A stretch of 64,000 nt of DNA from Bin5 sp965242905 (GTDB lineage: Bacteria; Chloroflexota; Anaerolineae; Caldilineales; Caldilineaceae): contig CBDETM010000002.1 in assembly GCA_965242905.1 (NCBI GenBank), positions 1,178,001 through 1,242,000 of the forward strand, written 5' to 3'. The first letter of the stretch is position 1; the number at the start of each line of letters is the position of its first letter. Shown piece by piece: positions 8,201 to 17,633 of this stretch. The position numbers were made by a program, and so were the translations under genes. The notes beneath the pieces were generated by a model that was not told the DNA's origin, did no database searches, and saw only the letters and a list, made by a program, of their open reading frames with translations.

Positions 8201-10347
8201 CGTCCACCGCTCCCGTCATTGAAAGGGACAGAATCAGTGGTGTCCAAAATGAACGCATACTCCAAGGCAACCTCCTCCAGGTAGTCGTAGCGACCGGACT
8301 TGCTGAAATGACCGGCCCCCATCTCGGTTTTGAGTAGTAGCGGGTTATCGTCGGTCTTGCACGCCCGCAGTTTGGCCACCCACTTGGCTGGCTCCCAATA
8401 TTGCACTCTCGGATCGTTGAGGCCCGCGGTGGCCAGAATGGCCGGGTAGTCCTTGGCCTCGACGTTGTCATAGGGTGAATAGCTCTTCATGTAGTGGTAG
8501 TACTCCGGATCGGCCGGGTTGCCCCATTCCTCCCATTCGATGACCGTTAGTGGGATGCTGGCGTCGAGCATTGTGTTAACGACGTCGACAAAAGGAACAC
8601 CGGCGACGACGCCTGCGAACAGATCCGGCCGTTCGTTGGTTACCGCGCCCATCAGCAGGCCGCCGGCACTGCGCCCGCTGATCACCATGCGCCTAGGAGA
8701 TGTGTAGCCGCTATCGATGATTGCCTCCGCGCAGGCAATGAAATCGGTGAAGGTGTTCTTCTTATTGAGATATTTGCCGTCTTCTTTCCACTGTCTTCCC
8801 ATCTCACCGCCGCCGCGAATATGAGCGTAGGCGACTACGAAGCCCCGTTGCAGCAGACTCACAAGGTTGCTGCTGAAAAAGGGGTCATAGCTCATGCCAT
8901 AGGAGCCATAGCCGATCAGTAAGCAGGGGTTCTGGCCATCCTTGTTCAGTTCAGCGGGGTAGACAAGCGAAACCGGTACTTGGACGCCGTCGGACGCAGT
9001 CGCCCAGATGCGCTCGGTCCTGTAGGCCGCAGGATCATAGCCGTTCACTTCGTCCTGTTTGCGCAGCGTACGGTTACGATTTCCCATCTCGTAGTCGAAG
9101 ACTGTCGGCGGGGAGACAAGAGAAGTGTAGCGATAGCGCAGGACCTGACTGTTGAAATCAGGATTCTGGCCGCGGGAGACTGTATAGACGGGCTCCAACT
9201 GTTCGACACGGTGGGAGGAAGACTCTTCGCCTCTGAAAGAGGCCCCGGTCTGCAGGTCCTGAATCCGGATATGAGTTAGGCCGTTCTCCCGCTCCCAGAC
9301 AACCAGGAAGTCCTGAAACGGTTCAATATGGTCCAACATGACCTCGGCGGAATGAGGAATCAGCTCCTGCCAGTTTTCTTTGGCGGGCGCGTCAACCGGC
9401 GCCGCCATCACGCGAAAATTCTCCGCCTCCCAGTTTGTAAGAATAAGGAAGCGTTCTTCCCCTGCCCGACTGCGATGGTGGGTGACAAAGTACTCCAAAT
9501 CCTGCACGCGCGGCTGTACCAGAATGGGCTGCCCGTCGCTCTTGTCCGCGTCGATGGCATATATTTCGGAGGTTACGGCGCTCCCAAGAGCGCAAAAGAT
9601 GTAGCGCTCGCTTTTGGCCTTATAGAGCCGCAGAAAGAAGCGCTCATCCTCCTCATGATAGACGACCTCGTCATCGGAGGTGGGGTCACCCAGGCGGTGG
9701 CGGTGCAGTTTGTAGGGCCGAAGGGCAGGGTCGAGGGTGGTGTAGTAGAGTGTGCGATTGTCGTTGCCCCATTCGAGCCCGTAGTACGTGTTTTCGATCC
9801 GGTCCGGCAGCAGTTCGCCGGTTTCCAGATCCTTGACCTGCAGCGTGTATGTTTCCGACCCGTCGGTATCGAGGGCAAAGGCCAGGAGTGAATGGTCGGG
9901 ACTGACCGAGAAATTTCCCATGCGCAGGTAGTTGCGCCCTTCTGCCTCGAGGTTCAGGTCTATCAACACCTGTTCGTCGGCGTTCAGACTGCCCTTTTTG
10001 CGACAGTAGATTCGATACTGCTTGCCCTCTTCTTCGCGGTGGTAGTAGAAATAGCCGCCGTGGGCAACGGGCACCGATTCATCGGTCTCCTGGATACGAC
10101 TCTTCATTTCGTCGTAGAGTGTTTCTTGCAGAGCCTCAGTATGGGCCAGCATCGCTTCCGTATATCTGTTTTCGGCTTCGAGATAGGCCAGAACGGCCGG
10201 GTTGTCGCGCTCCCGCAACCAATAGTATAGGTCGACTCGTTCGTCGCCGTGATTGCGATGGGTGACGGGCCGTACCGTCGCCACCGGTGGCTTCAGGTTC
10301 GCTTGTGACTCTGGCACAGCAGAGCACTCGCCAGTCAGAACTGACAT
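8197..10347 (-). CDS. ptrB: Oligopeptidase B, prolyl-oligopeptidase family S9A
   Basis: Cytosolic serine peptidase that cleaves peptides after basic residues. At 716 residues it has full length: a seven-bladed propeller (about 80-430) followed by an alpha/beta-hydrolase domain. The triad is visible as Ser560 in GRSAGG, Asp645 in GLNDPRV and His680 in GAGHFSKSGR. The 85- and 35-residue spacings agree with the E. coli enzyme. No signal peptide is present. It is the first gene of a four-gene minus-strand operon. A -10-like TATAAT lies at complement 10403-10408, about 55 bp upstream of the ATG, without a convincing -35. Confidence 0.93.
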   Translation of the reverse strand: MSVLTGECSAVPESQANLKPPVATVRPVTHRNHGDERVDLYYWLRERDNPAVLAYLEAENRYTEAMLAHTEALQETLYDEMKSRIQETDESVPVAHGGYFYYHREEEGKQYRIYCRKKGSLNADEQVLIDLNLEAEGRNYLRMGNFSVSPDHSLLAFALDTDGSETYTLQVKDLETGELLPDRIENTYYGLEWGNDNRTLYYTTLDPALRPYKLHRHRLGDPTSDDEVVYHEEDERFFLRLYKAKSERYIFCALGSAVTSEIYAIDADKSDGQPILVQPRVQDLEYFVTHHRSRAGEERFLILTNWEAENFRVMAAPVDAPAKENWQELIPHSAEVMLDHIEPFQDFLVVWERENGLTHIRIQDLQTGASFRGEESSSHRVEQLEPVYTVSRGQNPDFNSQVLRYRYTSLVSPPTVFDYEMGNRNRTLRKQDEVNGYDPAAYRTERIWATASDGVQVPVSLVYPAELNKDGQNPCLLIGYGSYGMSYDPFFSSNLVSLLQRGFVVAYAHIRGGGEMGRQWKEDGKYLNKKNTFTDFIACAEAIIDSGYTSPRRMVISGRSAGGLLMGAVTNERPDLFAGVVAGVPFVDVVNTMLDASIPLTVIEWEEWGNPADPEYYHYMKSYSPYDNVEAKDYPAILATAGLNDPRVQYWEPAKWVAKLRACKTDDNPLLLKTEMGAGHFSKSGRYDYLEEVALEYAFILDTTDSVPFNDGSGGR

Positions 10348-10452
10348 TAAAGATCCTCACATGCAATTGTCATGTACTGCGTCAAGGGGGTACCGCGGGA
10401 CCATTATAATGTATCAATGTTAGATGCCCTATTTCTGAGAGTGGTGAAAAAT

Positions 10453-10481
10453 TTGACAAAGAATTGGGCGTCGTGTAGCCT
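10453..10481 (+). promoter_or_regulatory. Candidate sigma-70 promoter of the sugar ABC operon
   Basis: A perfect TTGACA at 10453-10458 is followed after 17 bp by TAGCCT at 10476-10481. It lies about 160 bp before the chosen start of the first permease gene, in the divergent gap with the oligopeptidase operon. The -10 box is poor, so this is a candidate only. Confidence 0.4.
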
Positions 10482-10639
10482 ATCACCGGTTCCTCCGGTC
10501 AGGCGTCCCAAGCGTGTTGAGGCAATGGGGACGCGGGCCCTTTGACCAGCTCAGGCAGCAAGATAGAATATGCTTTTGCTGCGGCCATTCAAGATGGCCG
10601 GACAGACTGTATTCCCCTGTGTCACCAGGAAATTCTCAA

Positions 10640-11653
10640 GTGATCACCGAGAAGCAGTTGGACAGACAGGCCTCGTCGTCGCCAGGCCCGCACGGGTCTG
10701 AACAACCGGCGTCACTGAGTGAATCCTTCTTGCACCGGCTCTTCGGCAACCAGCGGGAGTTCAAAACGAATCTTTCGTTGCTCTCGATGTCGCTTCCGGG
10801 AATCGTCCTGCTCTTCATTTTCGCCTACCTGCCCATGCTGGGCATTGTCATCGCCTTCAAGGACTACCGCTTCAATCTGGGAATCCTGGGCAGCGAATGG
10901 GTCGGATTCCGGAATTTCGAATTTCTATTCGGGACGGATGCAGCCTTCCGAATCACGCGCAATACACTGCTGATGAATCTCCTATTCATCAGCACGACTA
11001 CCGTATGTGCGTTGACGGTTGCGATACTGATGAACGAGGCCTATCGCAGCCGCATGAGCAAGTACTATCAGACGATGCTGTTTTTCCCTTACTTCATCTC
11101 CTGGGTGATTGTCAGCTACTTCGTCTTTGCATTCCTCAATGGCCAGACCGGGCTGATCAACCAGTGGGTAGATGCACTCCAACTGGATCGGATTGCCTGG
11201 TACCGGTCACCGGAATACTGGCCGGTCATCCTGGTGCTCGCCAATTTGTGGAATGGAATCGGTTTCAGCAGTATCATCTACCTGGCTGGGATTCTCGGCA
11301 TTTCCCCGGAGTTGTTCGAAGCGGCCAAAATCGACGGTGCGGGCAAGATGCAACAGATCCGTTTCATCACCTTGCCGATGCTGTACCCGATGATCATCAT
11401 TCTCACGCTGCTGGCAATTGGCCGCATTTTTCATGCCGACTTCGGTCTCTTCTTCTTTTTGCCTCGAGACAATCCGCTGCTCTATTCCACGACCGACGTT
11501 ATCGACACATTTGTATACCGTTCACTGGTAGAGCTGGGTGAGATCAGCATGGCCGCGGCAGCCGGCTTTTACCAGTCGTTTGTCGGATTCCTGCTGGTCG
11601 TGGGGGCCAACTGGGTGGTACGACGAGTCAACGAAGACTACGCACTGTATTAG
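10640..11653 (+). CDS. lplB: Carbohydrate ABC transporter permease, LplB type
   Basis: Inner-membrane permease of the CUT1 sugar ABC family. An uncleaved hydrophobic start (LPGIVLLFIFAYLPMLGIVIAFKDY) is typical of LplB/YteP proteins. The EAA loop that docks the ATPase begins at residue 227 (EAAKIDGAG). The frame is open from 10514, but the GTG at 10640 is preceded by AGGA at 9-bp spacing and gives the usual length (338 residues). The second permease follows 9 bp later and then the binding protein. YtcP/LplB/LplA-type systems import oligosaccharides such as rhamnogalacturonan or xylan fragments in Firmicutes. The substrate here is unknown. Confidence 0.9.
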   Translation: MITEKQLDRQASSSPGPHGSEQPASLSESFLHRLFGNQREFKTNLSLLSMSLPGIVLLFIFAYLPMLGIVIAFKDYRFNLGILGSEWVGFRNFEFLFGTDAAFRITRNTLLMNLLFISTTTVCALTVAILMNEAYRSRMSKYYQTMLFFPYFISWVIVSYFVFAFLNGQTGLINQWVDALQLDRIAWYRSPEYWPVILVLANLWNGIGFSSIIYLAGILGISPELFEAAKIDGAGKMQQIRFITLPMLYPMIIILTLLAIGRIFHADFGLFFFLPRDNPLLYSTTDVIDTFVYRSLVELGEISMAAAAGFYQSFVGFLLVVGANWVVRRVNEDYALY

Positions 11654-11662
11654 GCCGCCTCC

Positions 11663-12571
11663 ATGTCCGTAACGACCTCCCGCCAGTCAACACCGCTCAA
11701 CCGCTACCGTGCACAAGCGTATTTGGGCCGGTTCGCAGTCCACACAGTGCTGACGCTGGTCGGCTTGACCTGTCTGATTCCGCTCATACTTGTCGTTAGC
11801 ATATCGCTTTCTGACGAACTGCGACTAGCGAAAGAGGGCTACCAACTTCTGCCGGTCGGTTTTACGACCTTCGCGTACGAATACATACTGCAGGAACCAA
11901 GACAGATATTGCGGGCGTACGGGGTGACGGCTTTCGTAACGACGGTCGGGACTGTAGCCGGGCTGCTGGTCTGCTCTCTGCTTGCATGGCCGCTGGCGAG
12001 AAAAGATTTCCGGCTGCGCGGGCCGCTGTCGTTCTACGTGTTTTTCACTTTGCTGTTTAACGGCGGCATGGTTCCCTTTTATATATTGGTTACCCGTTAC
12101 CTGGGCTTGAAGGACAATATTTTTGTTCTGATATTGCCGTATATGGTCACAGCCTGGTATGTACTGATTATACGGACCTCATTTGCCCAACTGCCGACGG
12201 AATTGCTGGACGCGGCCAGGATAGACGGCGCCGGCGAGTGGCGGATATTCTTCCAGATTGTGGTACCGCTCTCCAAGCCAGTGCTGGCAACCATAGGACT
12301 CTTTTTTGTGCTGCGCTACTGGAACGACTGGTTTCTGGCGCTGTTGTTTATCGACGACAGCTCGATGTATCCGCTCCAGTATCTGCTCTACGTGCTGATG
12401 GCCAACATCAATATCATGGCGGCCAATCCACAGACGACCGGCATGCCAATTCCGACACTTTCGGCGCGCATGGCGATGGCCGTTTTGGCTTTCGGACCGG
12501 CGCTCTTTACGTTCTTGCTGCTGCAGAAATACTTCGTCCGCGGGATTACAATCGGTGGGCTGAAAGGATAG
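11663..12571 (+). CDS. Carbohydrate ABC transporter permease, YtcP/LplC type
   Basis: Second membrane subunit of the importer, 302 residues, with six predicted helices. The family sequence FNGGMVPFYILVTRYLGL and the EAA-type loop DAARIDGAG (residues 183-191) are clear. The C terminus (RGITIGGLKG) is the conserved MalG-like ending. It follows the LplB-type gene by 9 bp, so the two should be co-translated. It pairs with that protein and with the lipoprotein encoded next. No ATP-binding subunit is encoded nearby. Confidence 0.92.
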   Translation: MSVTTSRQSTPLNRYRAQAYLGRFAVHTVLTLVGLTCLIPLILVVSISLSDELRLAKEGYQLLPVGFTTFAYEYILQEPRQILRAYGVTAFVTTVGTVAGLLVCSLLAWPLARKDFRLRGPLSFYVFFTLLFNGGMVPFYILVTRYLGLKDNIFVLILPYMVTAWYVLIIRTSFAQLPTELLDAARIDGAGEWRIFFQIVVPLSKPVLATIGLFFVLRYWNDWFLALLFIDDSSMYPLQYLLYVLMANINIMAANPQTTGMPIPTLSARMAMAVLAFGPALFTFLLLQKYFVRGITIGGLKG

Positions 12572-12723
12572 TGCCGTTCGAGGAGTCCAAGCTCCCACTG
12601 TGAATGCGGAGGATTTAACTTTAGAGACATACGACGACGGAATGGAATTCTCGCCGTCCGGCAATACCCACTTTCTAGCATAGGAATTTCAACGCTCTGT
12701 TCACCCAAGAGGAGAAGACACAG

Positions 12724-14259
12724 ATGACACGACACCGTATTTTGGCTATGCTCAGCGTTTTGCTGGTCGCCTCACTGGTCCTTACGGCCTGCCCGGCGCC
12801 CGCGCCGGCGGCTACATCGGCAGACGAAGGCCAACAGGCCGCGCCTGCGCCAGCCGAAGGACTGGTTAATATTACTTACTCCTACGGAAGCCGCGGTATT
12901 CCGGCGGACCTGCAGATGGTGGAGGATGCGATGAATGAAGTCCTCCACGAGAAGATCGGCGTACACCTGACCCTGGAACCAATCGACTTCGGCGCGTTTA
13001 ACGACAAGATGCAGTTGCGCCTGTCTGCCGGAGAAGAGTGCGATATCATTTTCACCGCGCCTTGGATCAACAGTTACGCCAACAATGTTGCCAACGGCGT
13101 CCTGGCGCCGCTGGACGATCTGCTGCTCAATCACGCGCCTGGCCTGTGGGGGAGCATGCCACCCACGACCTGGGACGCGGCACGCGTAAATGGCGTCATC
13201 TATGGCGTCATCAATCAGCAGATCTTTCCCAAGCCCTGGGGCGTCCATCCTCGCAAGGATTTGGCCGAGAAGTACGGCCTCGATCTGGCTTCCGTGACGA
13301 AGTGGGAAGATATGGAGCCCTGGTTGGCCGATGTGCGTGACGGCGAGGGCATTACGCCTGTATTCGTTGCTGCACCGGGACGGGGACTTTTTCTCTCCCA
13401 GTACTACGGCTTCGATCCCTTAGATGACGGTATTGGCTTTCTGGGCATGAAGGCTGATGACGAGACGCTGACAGCCGTCAATATGGTAGAAACAGTTGAA
13501 TTTCAGATGGCGGCCGAGTCGACCAAGCGTTGGGTGGATGAAGGCTATATGCCGCTTGAGCCGCTGCCCAATGACGAGGCTCGATCCGCTTTCCGTGCCG
13601 GTCAGTATGCTATGGGCTATCATGTAGAAAAGCCGGGGAACGACGTTGAGGCGCAGAACGCCTACGGCTTCGAGTTCCTGAGCAAGAGCTTGACAGTCCC
13701 ACTGATTCTGGACACTGCCGGTGCTACGGCAACGATGAACGCCATTTGCTCCACTTCCAAGAATCCGGGCAAGGCAATGGAGGTATTGGAGGAGTTCAAC
13801 ACCAATGCCTATATCTATAACCTGCTTTCGCGCGGCATTGAGGGCGTGCATTGGGTCTGGGAAGATGAGGCCAATCAGGTCATGCGATTCCCAGATGGTG
13901 TGGACGGCAACACCAGCACATACAATCCGAACACGGACTGGATGTTCGGCAATCAGTTCAACGCTTACTACCGTGACGCCAAGCAGGTCGGGGCCTGGGA
14001 AGCAACCAAAGAGATGAACGACACGGCCTTCCCGTCGGAAGCGTTGGGCTTCGTAGTGGACCGCGAACCGATCAAGACTGAGATTGCCCAGACGTCGGCC
14101 GTCTATAACGAGTTTGTGTTACCGATCCAGTACGGTTGGGTCGCATATGAGGATGGCGCGCCCGAGGCCATCGAGAAGCTGAATGAGGCCGGCGCCCAGA
14201 CCATCATCAATGAAGTGAACCGCCAGCTGCAGGAGTGGCGGGCCAAGAACCCACGGTAA
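12724..14259 (+). CDS. Sugar ABC transporter binding lipoprotein, LplA/LipO type with DUF3502
   Basis: Extracellular solute-binding protein, 511 residues. The signal peptide ends in the lipobox LTAC, with Cys23 as the lipidation site, followed by a Pro/Ala-rich linker. The two-lobe binding fold follows, and the last 80 residues (GFVVDREPIKTEIAQ onward) match the DUF3502 tail of LipO/LplA-type binding proteins. A strong ribosome site (AAGAGGAGAAG) precedes the ATG. It captures the substrate for the two permeases upstream. A long hairpin follows the stop codon, perhaps to keep this message abundant. Confidence 0.9.
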   Translation: MTRHRILAMLSVLLVASLVLTACPAPAPAATSADEGQQAAPAPAEGLVNITYSYGSRGIPADLQMVEDAMNEVLHEKIGVHLTLEPIDFGAFNDKMQLRLSAGEECDIIFTAPWINSYANNVANGVLAPLDDLLLNHAPGLWGSMPPTTWDAARVNGVIYGVINQQIFPKPWGVHPRKDLAEKYGLDLASVTKWEDMEPWLADVRDGEGITPVFVAAPGRGLFLSQYYGFDPLDDGIGFLGMKADDETLTAVNMVETVEFQMAAESTKRWVDEGYMPLEPLPNDEARSAFRAGQYAMGYHVEKPGNDVEAQNAYGFEFLSKSLTVPLILDTAGATATMNAICSTSKNPGKAMEVLEEFNTNAYIYNLLSRGIEGVHWVWEDEANQVMRFPDGVDGNTSTYNPNTDWMFGNQFNAYYRDAKQVGAWEATKEMNDTAFPSEALGFVVDREPIKTEIAQTSAVYNEFVLPIQYGWVAYEDGAPEAIEKLNEAGAQTIINEVNRQLQEWRAKNPR

Positions 14260-14302
14260 AGGCAAGCGCAACACAGCTGAAGGTATTGCAGATGCGCTGA
14301 TA

Positions 14303-14355
14303 GCGTTGTGCCGCTGCGCCGGCCTCCCGCAGGGCCTTGGCGCAGCGGCGAACGC
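14303..14355 (+). promoter_or_regulatory. Intercistronic hairpin after the binding-protein gene
   Basis: The 11-bp arms at 14310-14320 and 14339-14349 pair perfectly, and the flanking GCGTT (14303-14307) pairs with AACGC (14351-14355) across a small internal loop, giving 16 bp in all. A nested GGCC pair sits in the loop. There is no T-tract after it, so it is not a canonical terminator. Its place between the binding-protein gene and the catabolic genes fits an mRNA-stabilising or attenuating role, as known for malE-malF. Confidence 0.6.
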
Positions 14356-14430
14356 TTACCCGTAGACAGTTCAGTTCGTGCCGGCGGCAACCGAATACAC
14401 ACAATTCCACACACAAGAGAGGTGAGCCTC

Positions 14431-16392
14431 GTGCTTACACTCACTGCCAGCGTCCCTCTTGATGCACCGCCCACCTGGGCCGTGATGGAGCGGGCGCTTT
14501 TTGATCTGATGGACCGGTCCGTAGAACCCTTCTTGGAGAAGTACACAAGGCCCGACGGGACGCTGATATGGGCCGACAAGTGGAGCGACTCACGCGACGG
14601 CGCCGATGATTTCTACGAGAGCTCCTACAACTGGCCCCTCTACTATCTGCTCGGGGGCGGCGATCACCTGCTCACGCAGGGGCAGCGCCAGTGGGACGCC
14701 ATCACGAGACAGCTGGAAGAGCTCGGGCCGGTGATGGACGAGTATGAACGGGGCTATGATCAGTTCCACCAGAGCGAGAGCTACATCTATTTCTACTTTC
14801 TCTGTCTGGCCGACCCGACAAATGAGCGCAATCGCCAGCGCGCAGTACGATTTGCCGGCCTGTATCTGAACGAGAACCCCGATGCGCCCAACTACGATCC
14901 TGAACGCAAGCTGATCAGGGCGCCGCACAACGGCAGCGGCGGGCCGCGCTGGGGCTTCACGGACGGCCCGGAGCCGAGCTACGGTTGGAGCGCGTCCATG
15001 CGCACGTATGGCCTCCCATTCACCGACATCGAGGGCGTCCATGAATACGACGATCTGAAGGACACGGCCCTGGCGCGTCGCATGGGGGAGGCGATGCAGG
15101 AGCGCATGGGCAAGGGAGACGTAGCCGGGAATCTGATGGTCACGAGTCTGATTGCGAATGCCTTCCTGCTCACCGGCGATGAGAAGTACCGGCGCTGGAT
15201 CGTCGAGTATTTTGACGCCTGGCGGGAGCGGGCCGCGAGCAACTCTCCCGCGGCAGAGCAGTCCGGACGGGTTGACCGGCGGAAACCGGACGGCCTGCTG
15301 CCGGACAACGTCGGGCTGTCGGGAGAGGTCGGCGAGTACATGGATGGACGCTGGTACGGCGGTCTTTACGGCTGGAGCTGGCCCCACGGTTACTACAATA
15401 TTGGCATGGCCGCGACCGTCAGCGGCGGCAACGCATTTCTGCTCACCGGTGACAAGGGATACCTGCAACTGGCCAACGACCAGTACGACGCTATCTGGAA
15501 TTTGGGGGAGATGCGAAGTCCCAGCGCTGGGGAAATGAGCCTGCGAAGCCACTGGGTGGACCAGTTGGACGACGAAGAGGATGGGATATTCGTCGTCCCC
15601 TACCGGCACAACGACGAAGGCTGGTTCGACTATCAGCCGATGTCGCCGGTCTACCCCACGGCTGTGTGGAACATGACGATGGATCCCGCCGACTGGGGGC
15701 GGATCGAGGCGCTGCGACGGGTTGAGAAGTACGACTGGCGCCGCGTTCAGGGTTTCCGCAACAAGGAGGACAACGGCCACGAACAGCCCTGGCTAAGGTT
15801 CCTTGCCGGTGATAACCCCGACTATCCTGAGCAGATACTGGCCTCAACCTACGGACAGGTCTGCCGTCGACTGGCGTTGATCCGAGAAGACGTGGAGGAC
15901 CTGACGCAGGTGCACATCCACCACTGGCAACAGCTCAACCCCGTGATCACAGAGGCGCTGGTTCAGCTTACGCTGGGCGCGCCCCAGATCATCTATAACG
16001 GCGGGCTACTCCACTGCCGGCTGCGGTACTACGACGCGGTCCGCAAGCGGCCGGGCCTGCCTCCTGACACGGCCGCGCTTGTAACGAGGCTGGAGGCGGG
16101 CCGCACGGTGGTGGAACTGGTCAACCTGAACCCGTACGAGTCGCGTATGGTGATATTGCAGGCGGGCAGCTTCGGCGAACACCGTTTCGAGGTAGTCCGC
16201 TATACGAAGAGGACAAGCAGTTACCCGGGCCGGCCGCCAGCATATCAGTCGCCTGAAGTCGAGCATTCAACCGTAAAGGAGGACGTTAACGACGTCTACC
16301 TGCAGGTCGAGCTCCCGCCGGCGACGCGGATCGAACTGGATATAGCGACGGCTCGATACGTCAACGAGCCTTCGTACAAGCAGCCCTGTTAA
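14431..16392 (+). CDS. Unknown 653-residue protein of the sugar operon, possibly an (alpha/alpha) toroid
   Basis: The open frame begins at 14308, but that part overlaps the hairpin. The GTG at 14431, preceded by GAGAGGTGAG, is the better start. There is no signal peptide, so it is cytosolic. The sequence is rich in Trp, Tyr and Asp, with repeated helix-like stretches containing FLLTG (residues about 248 and 346), and a C-terminal beta-rich portion of about 100 residues. This layout recalls alpha/alpha-toroid glycosidases or lyases, but no catalytic signature is recognised. It sits between the sugar-binding protein and the enolase-superfamily gene (11 bp before the latter), so a role in breaking down the imported substrate is likely. 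Confidence 0.7.
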   Translation: MLTLTASVPLDAPPTWAVMERALFDLMDRSVEPFLEKYTRPDGTLIWADKWSDSRDGADDFYESSYNWPLYYLLGGGDHLLTQGQRQWDAITRQLEELGPVMDEYERGYDQFHQSESYIYFYFLCLADPTNERNRQRAVRFAGLYLNENPDAPNYDPERKLIRAPHNGSGGPRWGFTDGPEPSYGWSASMRTYGLPFTDIEGVHEYDDLKDTALARRMGEAMQERMGKGDVAGNLMVTSLIANAFLLTGDEKYRRWIVEYFDAWRERAASNSPAAEQSGRVDRRKPDGLLPDNVGLSGEVGEYMDGRWYGGLYGWSWPHGYYNIGMAATVSGGNAFLLTGDKGYLQLANDQYDAIWNLGEMRSPSAGEMSLRSHWVDQLDDEEDGIFVVPYRHNDEGWFDYQPMSPVYPTAVWNMTMDPADWGRIEALRRVEKYDWRRVQGFRNKEDNGHEQPWLRFLAGDNPDYPEQILASTYGQVCRRLALIREDVEDLTQVHIHHWQQLNPVITEALVQLTLGAPQIIYNGGLLHCRLRYYDAVRKRPGLPPDTAALVTRLEAGRTVVELVNLNPYESRMVILQAGSFGEHRFEVVRYTKRTSSYPGRPPAYQSPEVEHSTVKEDVNDVYLQVELPPATRIELDIATARYVNEPSYKQPC

Positions 16393-16403
16393 AGGGGAAC
16401 TTA

Positions 16404-17549
16404 ATGAAGATTACAGATCTCGACACTGTATGTCTTTCGCGCATGCACGAACCGGAACGGCAGTGGATCACTGCCAGCTATCGCACGGTAAAGGCTGATT
16501 GTGCGGTCGTCCGGGTTCATATCGATGAAGGACTGGTTGGCATCGGGGAGGCGAGCGCATACGGGGTGCCGCCGCGTATCGCCGAATGGGTCGACTGGCT
16601 GGCGCCGACTCTCATCGGCAAGGACCCGACAGACAAGGCCACGCCGCCGCATCCGAATGGCAGGGACCGCGCTCATGACGCGGCCGTCGCCGGCATCGAC
16701 TGCGCCCTGTGGGATCTGCGGGGGAAAGCGGCGGGCAAGCGGGTCAGCGAGTTGCTGAGCGACAGCCCGGCCTCGTCAGTACCGATGTATGCCTCGAGCG
16801 GATGCCGCTATGACTGGCGGGACCGGCCCGAACAGTTGATCGAGGAGGCACTGGGATACGTAGAACAGGGATTCCCGGTGATGAAGTTCCGCATCGGCAC
16901 GGACTGGGAGTGGGACGGCGTGACCGTTGACCGCTTTCTCGGTTTGGTGCGAGAGCTGCATCAGGCGGTGGCGGGACGAATGAAGCTGGCGCTGGACGGT
17001 AACTGCCGGCTTACGCTGGAGGAGGCGCTGCCCATTGCCAGGGAGTTGGACCGACTGGATTTCGCCTGGGTGGAGGAGCCGATCCCCTGGAGCGATATCG
17101 ACGGCTATGCCGCGCTTGCCGCGGCGGTGGAAATGCCTGTAACCGGCGGCGAGAGCTTCACGACTCTGGAGCAGTTTCGCCCGTATATTGAAAAGCGGGC
17201 CTATGATATCGTGCAGCCTGACGCGGGTGTCTGCGGCCTGACAGAACTGGTACGCATCGCGGAGCTGGCGGCGCATCACGGCCTCAAACTCTATCCCCAC
17301 TCCTGGCATAATGGATTGATGGCGATGGCGCACGCGCACGCGGTTGCCGCCTTACCCAACCTGGAGATTCTGGAGGTTTGCCAGATTCAAGGGCCGCTGC
17401 AGTGGGATATTGCCGCGAAGCCGCCGGCAATGAACGGCGGCCATCTGCATCTACCGGACAACCCCGGCCTGGGAATCGAATTGGCAGAAGGGGTTGCCGA
17501 ACGTTACCCTTACATTGAAGGGCACTACGCTCTGACGGTCGAACGGTAA
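16404..17549 (+). CDS. Mandelate racemase/muconate lactonizing-type enolase superfamily enzyme
   Basis: 381 residues. Metal ligands Asp198, Glu224 and Glu250 and general base His299 (PHSWHNG) correspond almost number for number to mandelate racemase Asp195/Glu221/Glu247/His297. The other base site reads Lys161-x-Arg163 rather than KxK. The family abstracts a proton alpha to a carboxylate. In sugar operons it usually means a sugar-acid dehydratase, but epimerases share these residues. It starts 11 bp after the preceding gene with AAAGGGG as ribosome site. Only the activity class, not the substrate, can be named. Confidence 0.88.
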   Translation: MKITDLDTVCLSRMHEPERQWITASYRTVKADCAVVRVHIDEGLVGIGEASAYGVPPRIAEWVDWLAPTLIGKDPTDKATPPHPNGRDRAHDAAVAGIDCALWDLRGKAAGKRVSELLSDSPASSVPMYASSGCRYDWRDRPEQLIEEALGYVEQGFPVMKFRIGTDWEWDGVTVDRFLGLVRELHQAVAGRMKLALDGNCRLTLEEALPIARELDRLDFAWVEEPIPWSDIDGYAALAAAVEMPVTGGESFTTLEQFRPYIEKRAYDIVQPDAGVCGLTELVRIAELAAHHGLKLYPHSWHNGLMAMAHAHAVAALPNLEILEVCQIQGPLQWDIAAKPPAMNGGHLHLPDNPGLGIELAEGVAERYPYIEGHYALTVER

Positions 17550-17633
17550 TCGCCGAACGGCGGCGATGGACATACATAGGCAGGGACGGACTGCGTTCAG
17601 CCTGTCCCTGGACCGTGGACAACAGGAAACTAC

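Noticed and set aside
10514..10639. N-terminal extension of the first permease gene
   Set aside because: The GTG at 10640 has a proper ribosome site and matches family start; the extension has none.
14590..15780. 396-codon minus-strand ORF inside the unknown sugar-operon gene
   Set aside because: Antisense of a GC-rich gene, with low-complexity translation and no ribosome site.
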